Positions 31,960-42,563 of a stretch of 64,000 nt of DNA are shown here, one piece after another (positions within the stretch are counted from its first letter, which is position 1; the number at the start of each line of letters is the position of its first letter). This DNA comes from Chondrus crispus (taxonomy: Eukaryota > Rhodophyta > Florideophyceae > Gigartinales > Gigartinaceae). Position numbers and translations under genes: made by a program. The notes beneath the pieces are model-generated. The model did not search any database and had not been told where the DNA came from. It saw only the letters and a list, made by a program, of their open reading frames with translations. The DNA lies in NCBI RefSeq assembly GCF_000350225.1, contig NW_005179080.1, forward strand, positions 452,593 through 516,592, in the 5' to 3' direction.

Positions 31960-32775
31960 TTGTCCTGCACTAATACAAATTTCCGTGTCTGCGTGTGTGT
32001 GTGTCTGTGTGTGTGCGCTCCCCCGCGTGTTTCCATTGGCGCACGGGGGCGCTGCGGTGAGAAGTGGCGGCCACGGGCAGGCCTGGCTGCAGGCCAGGCG
32101 GCAACGCGGAGACGTGGGACACGTGGTAACCACGCGCACGATTGTGGCACTTGTAGCATAAACACCCCCAGCGATAGGGGTGCATGCACAGCTCGACCGA
32201 GACCCCGTCCGATCGGGAAGACGGAGGTGAAGCAGGACACCAGCTAACGGCACCGGGCAGCGGGCCCGGGTAGCGTGGTAGAGCGGGAACGGGGAGGACG
32301 CAGGTACGCGCGAGCGGTTCGACGCCTCGACGCCCCGGCGCGGTACTGGGTAACGATCCAGTACCGACGGGCGAAGGCGGAGCCGACTCGTGGGCGTACC
32401 GCGCGCGTCCTCCACCCGCGCTCGGTGCCGCTCTAAGGTAGTTAGCGAGCGCTACCTTAGAATAAGCGGGAAGTCGGACCTTGACGGTCGGTGGGTGACA
32501 AGTCCGTGCTTGTCCTCCTCCACCGCCGCCGGTCCGCTCCATATTTAATGTACATAATAACCTATCATAATAGTACAGTACCGATGTACTGTAGCGGTCG
32601 GTCGACACTGTAATACTGTCAGCCATCGGGGCTGGCAGTACACGTGTGCGCGCGCTCTTCGGTCCCGCTCGTACACGTGTACACGTGCGCCCCCTGTACT
32701 CGGGGGTACACGTGGTGGTACTGTAGAGCATCGAGCCCTACAGTAACCGATCCGATTCTGAGTTGATCTAATCTA
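31960..32775 (+). repeat. Hairpin-rich noncoding repeat, copy B
   Basis: Starts CCTGCACTAATACAAATTTC, then a TG-rich tract, ATTGGCGC and GTGGCGGCCACGGGC, in the order seen at 14475. The right part (32560-32760) is a dense series of inverted repeats: TACAGTAC-CGAT-GTACTGTA at about 32573-32592, GTACACGTGTACACGTGC and CCCCTGTACTCGGGGG. It is followed by AATAAA at 32777. No protein is apparent. Confidence 0.6.
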
Positions 32776-33248
32776 AAATAAAGCCCCAGGGGGGGTTATA
32801 CTACAGCACTACAGTTATACAAATTTTAAATGTTTTACTACATGAAGAGCAAATTTCGGCCATGAGCGCGTAGATTTTTGAATAGAATTCAGAATTAGGC
32901 GAACGCCGCGGCAGCGTCTTTTCTTTCGCGTGGAAGATTCGGCAGACGTGCTTCCGCCGTCCGAGCCCATCTGGCACGTGCGCTCTGGTGGCGGTGCGCG
33001 GTCGGAAACGCACAAGGCGGCGGCGGCGGTGAGTGGTTCGGCGGAGGCGGAGGAGGGGGTACGGATTGGAGGAACGCGAGCTACGCCATGCTGCAGAAGG
33101 GGGGGTTCGAGCGACGACAGAGAGGTGAAAGACTACGGGGACTGCGGCAGGGGCGATTCGGGCAACGGGTACGACTTGATGGAACACGGGAACGCGAGCT
33201 ACGCGATGGGACAGCAAGGGCGATTCGGGCGAGGGGAAGGGGATCATT
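32776..33248. other. GC-rich spacer with a local duplication
   Basis: The word GGAACGCGAGCTACGC occurs near 33071 and 33190, and GGGCGATTCGGGC near 33150 and 33218, showing a diverged tandem duplication of about 100 bp. No gene. Confidence 0.45.
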
Positions 33249-33974
33249 GTAGTGCAATGCGCCTGTCAGGCAGAGACTGCGGTGCGATGGTCCAGCAAAA
33301 ACAACAACAGCAACAAAAAGAACAACTGCCGACAGCACAGCGCTACGGAGTGTCGGAATCTCCCTTCTCCGTTTAAACGAGCTTGCGACGTCGCAAGACG
33401 TCGTACGAGTACTCTTAGTAGCTCAGATCCCTGATAGGGGGGGCACAGAGAAACTGCCCGGCCTGGGATCGATGCGGTAGAGTCTTTCGAAGACAAATGC
33501 TCGACGAGTGTGGGGTGGGGCGTGTACATAGGTACCCTGGTTCCACTGGGTTGTAAGGCCAATGCTCGTTGAGCTTCTTCGGCACCTTGTAACGCGACAA
33601 GGCCTTCGACGGGGGCGTCGCAACGCAGCCCGACGGGATTAAATGAAAGTAGCAGCGCTCCACCAACTGTGCCGCCTGATGGCTCGAAACACCTTCACCG
33701 GTTCGGTGGCAACCGAGGCCGATGGCACCAACATTGGTTTGTGCACACGACGAAGCCCTTAGAGGGAGACCTCGTTGCAACAGTCTCCGTCGGAAAATAG
33801 GTCACAATAGCAGCGCTACGTCAACTGTGTCGCCCGATGGCCAAGACACGTACACCGGTTCGGTGGCAACCAATTCGATGGTACCAACACAAGATAAGCG
33901 AAATAGGTATAATCAGAGATAGAGAAGGATAGGTAAATGAAGGAAAGGGAAAGGGAACCCTCGAACGCAAAGGA
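33249..33974 (+). repeat. Dispersed repeat, copy 2
   Basis: Starts TGTAGTGCAATGCGCCTGTC like copy 1 and ends with GAACGCAAAGGATAAAGTAA. It carries two internal copies of a segment with CAGCGCT..., GCCGATGGCACCAAC and CGGTTCGGTGGCAACC (about 33650-33750 and 33812-33890). It runs directly into copy 3. Confidence 0.65.
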
Positions 33975-34400
33975 TAAAGTAATCCATGTAGTGCAATGTG
34001 CCTGGCAGGCCGCGAACACAGTCCGACTTTCAAACAAAAAGAAGAAAAACAGCAACAGAAACAACCACTGCCGATGGCACGCGCTACGGAGCGTTCGAGA
34101 CTCCCTTTCCGTTTGTGTGGGCTTGCGGCCCACCGTAGCTCTACTCCGACGGGGAGTAAGAAAAGATGCCCGGCCCGGGAGGATAATGGTGGTAGAGACT
34201 TGTGAAGACTTGAGTGCTCGGCGAGTGCGGGTTGGGCTTGTATACGAGAATGTAACCGCGGTTCGCTGGGTTGTAAGGCCAATGCTCGACGAGCGTCTTC
34301 AGCACCTTGTGTATAATTCATGGTCTTCGACGGGGGCTCGATGAGCACTACCTGACGGAAACGTAACTATGTAGCAACGCTACGACCAACGTGTTGCCAG
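33975..34400 (+). repeat. Dispersed repeat, copy 3, truncated
   Basis: Starts ATGTAGTGCAATGTGCCTGG directly after copy 2, in the same orientation. It contains the CGCTACGGAGCGTTCGAGAC, AAGGCCAATGCTCG and GTCTTCGACGGGGGC landmarks and ends near TTGCCAGATGGCAAAACACC. Confidence 0.6.
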
Positions 34401-34537
34401 ATGGCAAAACACCGACTAAGTTGAATATTTATCATCACTCCACACAAATTTGTTCTAACCCGTTGGTGTATAATTCACCTTTCCAGTTGGGCATGCCATG
34501 CGTGTGGCATTTTTATGGGGCTCTATTTATGGAACTC

Positions 34538-34873
34538 TCAAAAATCCATTATACCTTCGTGTAGGATGCTAATGAAGAATCGCCGCACCAGTCTAGCTTG
34601 TCCAGGGAGCTGTAATGCTTGGCATATCTGATTAGGTCTCAATAACCCCCCGGAAACCTCCCGAGTTAAAAGTTTTCTACCAGCAGATGTCAGCTTCGTT
34701 GGCCAACTGGCCCTTTTGTTGGACCCATACGCATTACGACAGCGCCAAAAGTTCTGTGCGACAGCTCGACTGTGTTTGAGTTCCTTGGCGATGAGCTGCT
34801 GGGACCACTTCGCTCGGTGGAAGGCACGAATTTTGCCACTCTCTCCATCGCTCAAGGGAAACCCATGAGCCAT
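34538..34873 (-). pseudogene. Tc1/mariner-type transposase, truncated N-terminal part
   Basis: From the ATG ending at 34873 (an ATG at 34915 lies upstream in frame) the frame gives a paired-like helix-turn-helix region: MAHGFPLSDGESGKIRAF, then WSQQLIAKELKHSRAVAQNF and RKLLTREVSGGLLRPNQICQ. It stops after about 111 residues, while Tc1 transposases have about 340. No DDE/D part was found downstream. It is related to the fragment at 1-279. Confidence 0.65.
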
Positions 34874-34915
34874 TTTTGGGGACGTTAAAGTTTCCAGGGG
34901 GTGGCTGGAACGCAT

Positions 34916-37900
34916 CTGGCACTCTTTTATGCATTCGCATTACGTTTTTACCGCGAAGAGCGGAAAATTGTGTTGGCGGGATGCTCGTTTGGTACGGTGC
35001 TTTACAAATATTCTACCTTTAAATATGCTTTTGCGTTGTAATGCAAAACCTATACACGATTGTACAAAACCGTTTACAGATTCGTGTTTCTCGTTCCTTT
35101 TCTAATGGGCTGCGAGGCTCTTTTTCTAAAGAGTCACTGATCTTCGTCCAACAATGCTAGTGCTCTTTATGATTTTGCACTACTGTTTGATAAACACGAA
35201 TTGGGTGCCTATACACATATTGTGAGCATGTTCACATTTAGCGTGGGTTCTTTATTTAAACTGATAAAAAGCTACTGATAGCACAGGTTGTGCACTAAAA
35301 TGAAGTTTGGGACTCTCGTTTCGGGGTTCCACCATGGAAAACTCGGACAGGAGTGGACATGTACGTCCACTGTTGTCAGTGGCAGCCATCATGTCACTTT
35401 GTACAGTATCCAGGAAAAGCAGAAGCCAAAGCAAATAATTCGCGGTTAAAAATGGCCAAGCGGATCAGATGCAGATATGGGATGGCATAGGGATATTTGC
35501 TCTCCTGCAGTTTATGTTATTCACTATCAACATTGTCTTCGAGAAATTCGCTGGGCATGTTCACTGGTGCTTGTGCGCTCTGAATAAGACAATGAGCATG
35601 TGCAAAACACGATCAACAAAGAGGCAACAAGCTCAAGCCTCGAGGTGATGGTCACTCATGGGTGGCATTGCGGATCATGATGACTGGTTCTTTAAAACTA
35701 AAACATACGTGTTTTACACATATCAGCACAATCCAATGGACGAAGTATTGCACTGCTTCACCACGCTCCCTTGCTATGTTTTCTGCATATTGAAGACGAA
35801 TTCATTCACATTGTTCATTCTTGATACTATTGCCCGTGCCAAGAAACAAATTGAGGCTTCAGGGTAAATATCACGACACTTCCGCGTGGACGTCGGGGCC
35901 GGCACAACTTTTTGAACCCCTTTTTTCCAGGAGCTTTCGAGACAGTTTTGGACCTTCCAGTATCTAGGATGTCCCTGAAGCCTTGAATAGAATAACGAGA
36001 TATGACTATCTCGCCATCCTTTTTAAAGGGATTCTTGATTGACTTTCTTCCAAAAGTACATCAAACGAGATCTGAACGTTAATTTTCCAATCATGTGAAC
36101 CTGACGTAGCTCTCTCCGCAGTAAACAGTGAAGAAGGGAGAGATATATTTTTTAGTGGACGATGAGGTGGTGTCAGCATTCTCAGCGAACTAACCCGTTT
36201 TCTGACAACATGATTGAAATGAAGGATGAATAAATTTTATCTGCAGCGCCAACGAGGTGAAACCGAACGAATACCAAATCGATTTATATCAGAAAAATTT
36301 TCAACTGATGTGCAAATTTATGAAAGTTATTGAAGAGATGAAGGTTTGGTGATGAGTACCCCGGATCAAGAACTCCGAAAAATGTAACCAGGCCTCATGG
36401 CAGCGTCAGTGCGAAAGGGTACCGTGGGGTGATTTCTTGAGAAGAGGGGACGGGGAATGGGCTGATCATGTGAGTCAAACGTTTTCACCATATGGGACCA
36501 CCTCCTCTCTTTCAGATGTTGACCTGACGTCTTCATCTCTTTTATTTCCTTTTCGGGCCTCAGCTGAAAGAGAGGCTTTCATTATTTCATCTCCATCAAC
36601 AGAAATCGACGCACCCTGAGCTGGAGTGTCGGGCCTTGGAACCAGGGGCCTTCTCATCAACATGTGTATGTCTTGGGGCTTTGTTTCAAAGAAGAGGTTA
36701 TGAAGTGGCACCCCAACCTTCTCTGCTTGTTTCTTTCCGACTGCGATTGCCCACCCGGTATGCCTTGGCCGTACTTTTGACTTTGAAATTCCGCTACGGA
36801 GACCACGAGCTTTCCTCTGTGGCACTAATGGTTTTCGTATGAACAGTTCGCCATCGATATCCCGAGTGAGAGGCTCCGAATCCAAGTGGTTTTGGTGCGG
36901 TTGCATGAGGTTCCGTGGAAACGGAAGCTGAGTAGAGGAGCTGGTTAGCGTTTTTGGTGAATATCGCGTAAGATGTCCCAAGCGGTAATAAAGAATGATG
37001 CGAAATTTGAGCAATTGTCCTGAATGTGCGGGTTTGTTGAGTAAGGATCCGCAAGTTTCCAGGTTATATAGTAACGATCACCAGTAAGATATGAACTTCT
37101 AGTAGAAAGGTTCCAGTCAGATATACAAATCAGCGCCCGTTTCGTCTTTTCTAAGAATTCATAACCGCACTCCTCAATATTTTAGTACTCAAGATATTGC
37201 AACAGTCTGCTGTCTGTTTTCCGCTATCTGGAACCAAATAGATTCGTTCTTTGTAGTCTGATTTTTGAAGAATGTTCTATTGAAGCATGTGAGCTTTTTC
37301 CGCAAGAGATACATCAAGACGTTCTTGCCTCGTCATTCTTCAAAACAGCTCTGGTCCTTTACGTATCTCCTGGAGATTCCGTGTAACTCAGGAAGGTTCT
37401 TGTAATTGACAGATCTGTACAACGCTGATAGGACTCCTGAAGACATAAAGCATTTAACATGCAAATACATGAACAACATCAAAATAATTTCTAATCGAGA
37501 CTTCTGTTTGATACAGTCGTTACGGAGAACAATGCATCTCCTCCATGTCAGAACTCTTGAACAGCTTTTGAATTTCACTTCTCGAGGATGAAACATTTGT
37601 GGAGTATAAGACGCATATCTATGAGTCTCATTGTTCCGCGGTTTCAGGGAAAAAATCAGATATCTGAAAGAGCACAGAATATCATATGACTTGATCAACG
37701 CTTTCTTCATCATTGCAAAAATTCGTTTCTAGCCCGAAGATTACTTCTAGGAACTCAAACGGGTCAAGGAATAAGAGCCAACTATACGTAAGTGCCAGAC
37801 GACACCACTGTCAACTGGAATATATGTTTTTCTTAGACTCCAGATTCAATAATGTGAAAAGAAATGTTTTGTCCGCTATTCATTCATAAAAATGAGCTCC

Positions 37901-38383
37901 ATACTCTAAAGATAAAAAAAGCTAAAGGGGTTTAGTTTAACATGAATTATCAATACAGGCAATGTCAAAAGTTTCTTTGAGATCATGTACTTATTTGAAT
38001 AGCATTACTATTGATTAAGGCAATTAAACTGCATTATTTATTATTCTGAACGAAACGAAGCTTTTGGGTAATCCTGTTTCTCGCTCTTAAAAGATTGAGT
38101 TGCATCTCGCTTTTAATTGCATCGAAATCGCACACCGAGTCTTTTCGCGATCCGGGAAATCATTCTGCCATCAGCAGCATTCTTGTTCTACGGTAAATGA
38201 TGACCAATAGATGTGAATCAATGAATACATGAAGAGAGTGTTTCGGGAACAGCTTGGAAAAAACATGTCTCGTTCGTCCGAACTGACATACTGTATATGT
38301 AGGGTGTGGGGATGACACTCTGATTTTCATTGGTCAGATATACGAAGAAGTTATGAAAACATTTCACCTCAACCCTGCATATA
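34916..38383. other. 3.5 kb AT-rich stretch, no assigned gene
   Basis: No recognisable protein, RNA or terminal repeats. One minus-strand frame with an ATG at 36906 (to 36475) is listed separately. A minus frame at 37333-37713 is open but carries no motif. Confidence 0.4.
36475..36906 (-). CDS. Small uncharacterised open frame
   Basis: 143 residues from ATG 36906, hydrophilic and basic. It has two related words, RKPLVPQRKARG and RRPLVPRPDTP, about 65 residues apart, and an acidic-basic tail (NKRDEDVRSTSEREE). The frame is open a further 36 codons upstream without another ATG. It could be a fragment of an element's structural protein or chance. No family is recognised. Confidence 0.2.
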   Translation of the reverse strand: MQPHQNHLDSEPLTRDIDGELFIRKPLVPQRKARGLRSGISKSKVRPRHTGWAIAVGKKQAEKVGVPLHNLFFETKPQDIHMLMRRPLVPRPDTPAQGASISVDGDEIMKASLSAEARKGNKRDEDVRSTSEREEVVPYGENV

Positions 38384-40756
38384 AAGGGGGGGTGCTGAAG
38401 ACGTCGGACAAAAACCTCAATATTAAAAGGAAAAAGTACTTCTAATTGTCAAACAATCACCGTTTTTTATGTTTTGCGACGGGGACACTGTCAGCCCGTC
38501 GTCCAGTGGGACTTGGCCAAAACAACCACGGACACACAAGAGGAGTGAGATTGAAGCACGCGGACACTTTTGCGCCCCAACCGAGCACAAAGATCGGAAA
38601 TGCAAGCACATTTTCCTCATACAACATTATTTTTTGGAAACAAAATTATTCGCCACGTCACCGATCCCACATCAAACCCGTCACTTTGCTCAAAAATTGT
38701 GCCCATTTCGAAACGTCTTCTGCTTCCTCATAATTACCATACGACGTGCGATGGCTCTCCGCTCTCGAAGCGACCTCACTCGCTTCTTAAACACCCCAAT
38801 TGCCATGCCAGCAAGTTCCGCTCGCTTCGCCCATCGCGCATTACGAAAGTTTACTGCTTCCGCCTGTGCCCTTTCTGTGCGACGAGCTTTCCGCAAAGAC
38901 AGTTCTGCAGCCTTTGCTGCTTCCGTCAGCTTGCGCCGCTCATCATTGCGGTATTTCTCTCTCGCTAAATTCATAGCATTAAATGATGTCAGCATCTGAC
39001 CTCTAGTCGTATCAACAAAACCACTATGACTCAGATTCACATCAGAACCCAAAACTGAATGACGTATTTCTGTTCGCCGCACTTCCAGCAATTGCTCCAG
39101 CTCCGTCACTGACATCATCACCTGGTGCATATGGCTCTGAGGGCGTGGAATAGATAGAAGCTGATGCGCATCTAATGGCCATATACCAGAACGGCGAAAC
39201 GCAGAGATAATATTACTGTTCGTAAACGCTTTTTTGTAGGCGTACCTCAACATGCTGGAAAATGCGAATGCGTCCCAGTTGTTTTGTTCATCCTTTGCCA
39301 CGGCCAAATTTATAGCGTCGTTCAAGCACCCTTAAAAGGAGAAAAAATTGGCACATCCAAAGGTTGTGTTTTGCCTGATGTGTGGGCGGGTAGTGCATAA
39401 ACGATAACATCATTATAGTCCAACATCTCAAGAGCTGCAAGAGACATGTGTGACCGATACCCATCCAGTATCAGCAACACTTTACGGCCACCTCTAGTCA
39501 GATCCCTCACGTTCGAGATAAAATGCCTGCACCATTCTAAGAAATTTTTTGTATCGACTCCACCGCCTTCGGACCTCATTGATACGATTGACCCTCGGGG
39601 CAAGCAATCAGCGTATGTCTGCACAGATTTCATGCCGTCTTGAACCACAACACGGTATGGAAGCCGCGAGCCTTTAAATACAAACATCGGTGGCACTGTC
39701 TCACCGTCTGCGCTCACCGCTGGAAGCATTGTCACCCTGTTTGTGCTCAGAAAATGTCCGATTTTGGCGTTGCGCGCCCCCGCTCTGGTGACATATACAC
39801 GTGAAATCTGCTTTCCATTTGCATCTCGCCCGGGTGTTGCGCCTGTTTCGTCACAGTTCCAGATCCTTGGGCTGTCGATGTTGTGCTCTTGAATAATTTT
39901 TTCAAGACGAGCAAAATGTGTCGTTAAAGCGTCATCGTTACATGCATGAAATCGAACGGCTTCTTCCCTCAGTGGCTTGGAGAACAGTATCTTGTCCCTG
40001 TGGCGGCGATGAAAGTTACGTAGATATCTTGTTCCCGGTGTCCCTCCCTTAAACTTGAGCACGAGGCGACGTGCAGGAGTCATACGACTTATGATAATTT
40101 CGATTGCTTCTTTGACAAGTCTCCGCGTTAAAGGTAATCCACGTTCAGCAAAGCGAGTTATGAGATTAAGCACAAGGTCTTCCTCAACTGATGTGAGTGT
40201 GCGGAGACCAGCTCGGATTTTTCGAATTCGTTGCGAGGAGGGACAGGCAGCTTGTATGCGGCTTGCAATTGTGGATCTGGGGATTTGGTGTCGTTCTACT
40301 GCTTGCCTGTAGGTTTGGCCATCTGTGACCATTTTCATTGCAGCCATAATGCGCTGTTCACGCGAAGCAGGCGGCATTTTTCATTCGCGAGATGCCAAAA
40401 GTGGTCCAGAAGGGCAGGTATAGAAGTTGGAAGTAGTTGGCGTTTATGTGTATATCGGAATGCTGTGAATTGAGTTGACAGTGAGTTGGAATAGGTCGAA
40501 GGGATACCGGACGAGAATTTGAAAAGTCCGCCTGTTTTGTGTGCTCTGGCTGTTACACTCCTATACGTAAAACGCTGTGCGCAATCGATTGGGATATTTG
40601 TTTTTTAATTTCATCCACTTCGTTATGAGATACAGCGCACTTTCTGGCGCTGTTAGGCGGCGGTGCCGCACTTTGGCCCGTGTCGAAGATGTTTCTTACA
40701 AATATTTTGCATGTCCGAACTTTTTGTCACTGTCCGACAACACCGGCAACCCCCTT
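38384..40756 (-). mobile_element. pogo-type (Tc1/mariner superfamily) DNA transposon
   Basis: Inverted ends AAGGGGGGGTGCTGAAGACG... (38384 on) and the complement of 40756 inwards (AAGGGGGTTGCCGGTGTTG) share a core ending GTCGGACA. TA flanks both (38382-38383 and 40757-40758), the standard target duplication. One transposase gene fills the element on the minus strand. Confidence 0.75.
38690..40377 (-). pseudogene. pogo-type transposase with one-base frameshift
   Basis: From ATG 40377 the first 351 codons include a psq-type helix-turn-helix (TYRQAVERHQIPRSTIASRI) and a CENP-B-like second DNA-binding region (EEDLVLNLITRFAERGLPLT). The DDE_1 core has WNCDETGATPGRD, VLLILDGYRSHMS and LPAHTSGKTQPLDVPIF. 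The frame stops at 39322. Coding resumes one base out of register and continues for about 210 codons with WPLDAHQLLSIPRP and a basic helical tail. The break lies at a short G run (C at 39329-39331 on the plus strand), where a single lost base explains it. Otherwise the gene is complete. Confidence 0.8.
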
Positions 40757-40837
40757 TATGTAGCGCACAGTCACATGGTTGAGGGCTGTGACAAACGTTA
40801 GCGTGATATGCCCAGGTTGACTTTTTTTACCATTGTA

Positions 40838-40860
40838 CTGCGAAGGCAATGCCTTCGCAG
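40838..40860. terminator. Perfect hairpin CTGCGAAGGCA-A-TGCCTTCGCAG
   Basis: 11-bp arms around one base, followed by a pyrimidine-rich stretch. Outside the pogo element and near no confident gene. Calling it a terminator is a guess; it may be another foldback remnant. Confidence 0.25.
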
Positions 40861-41582
40861 TTTTCTCCTTTACGAAAAAGGAATATATCGGGGTTTCTGT
40901 CTTGCATAGTCCTGACATGTCAATAGTCGCTGCAGATGATTTTACTGCATCCACAAGTAGCGATTGTCCTTGCGGCAAACCTGCGGGCGGTTATAAGTAT
41001 ATCCTTAGATCCATCAATCCATAAGGAAATAAATCATGACGGCGTAGTAGTGGCAGCGCTTTCTTACGACACATATTTATTTCTGACGAGTAAACTTATG
41101 GTCCAGACCGAGCAAATTTCCAGCGGTATTTCCTAGGATGACGCATCAATGCGGAAGTATGAGCTCAACACTAAACGTCTGTAATAAGGTGATTAAACTA
41201 TTTTTTCCGGTACATAACCTGACACGACGCAGTACTTACCGGACTAGAAGAGGACTATCTTTCCCCTTGAGAAATATTTGAATCAGCGACTTGGCTATCT
41301 TCTTATCCTTGACAACATCAAAGTTGCGTGCTAGGCGCAAATACATATTCCTCCTCATTCTGGAAGGCCAAACATTTCTTGATGGGCACTGCAGTTCTGG
41401 CATCGACGTAGGACAGAGTTCCTTCCTGTCCAAAACTTTTCGTCACCTTTGTGCTTGTAGAGCAGCCTGAAACTCTCCACCACGTCACAACTGATCCTTC
41501 CTTGCACAAAGAACTGATTTCCTCCCGAATACCTCGTTAGAGCTTCGCAGAGGTCGTCCCCGTTGAAAAATTTCCATACGCT

Positions 41583-42270
41583 TCAATGAAAAGGCGCAAA
41601 TAAGAGGTATAACTGTTCACTTTCCCGCGGTCCGGCCATCTCAAGGCTTGATTCAATTTCCAATAAAGAGAGTCCCCCGTGTAAAGATAGATCACTCCCT
41701 TTTACATTTTCAGATAAATTTCCCACAGCGAGAAGGTTTACCGATGCTTGTAAAACCGCTTCTGCAGTCTTGGCAAGTCCGAGAGGATCGCAGGCTTTAG
41801 TGATTGTCTGTAGTGGCATTTCCGCAATACACGTTACAGGTTTCAAGACAGTGATTGTATCGAGGCCGTTTTGCAGTCGTTCTATGTACATCGTGGGAAG
41901 CTTCTCTGTTGACGAGATGAAATCAACAAAGATACAGCAGTCAGTGTTCTGCTGCTCCATCCATGATTCATCCGGTATCTACTCAGCTTCCGTTTGGCCA
42001 AGACGCACCAACTCATCGTTGACATTCTCGAAATGCCTGGGCTCGATACAGAACAAGTTTCTTTGCGCTGCAGGATTGTACCATTCCAGATGCTTGCAGT
42101 GGATGGTATGGTGCACCACGAGCACGGCAGCTAGACGTAAATTTATTAGAGCAGAGCTCTGTTTGGCATCGAACAGCAGGGCATGCCATGCTGGCAGGTC
42201 AATATAGGTTTCCATTTTCAACGCCAAGGGCCAGCATTGCTGCAGGTCTTCATGCCAATAATGAGCGCAT
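41583..42270 (-). pseudogene. Uncharacterised protein fragments
   Basis: On the minus strand two frames look coding. One (about 42270-41979) reads RRCRVCAHYWHEDLQQ then METYIDLPAWHALL and ends in a stop. The second (41960-41583) starts MEQQNTDCCIFVDF. Neither has an upstream ATG with a full protein, and the family is not recognised. They may be exons of a host gene or remains of an element. Confidence 0.25.
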
Positions 42271-42563
42271 ACACGACATCTTCTGGGTCACGGTCCTGCT
42301 TTTCCCGCACTAACCCATTGCCAATACACGGTATGCTGCGAGAATCTCCGATAGATTCGTGAAAATCCCCACACGAGCGGCAAGGAAACTCCAATACCGA
42401 CGGGCCTGCGACCTTGTTCTGTGTACATACTGTATCCGTCCACTACGAGCAGTATCAGACACCTTCTGGAAGATGGTTGCTGTCAACGTGACAAGGTGTC
42501 AGACGCGTCCTAACTTTCCCTCCGCGGAAAACATCTCAAATCTAACACATCTCAAATCTAACT

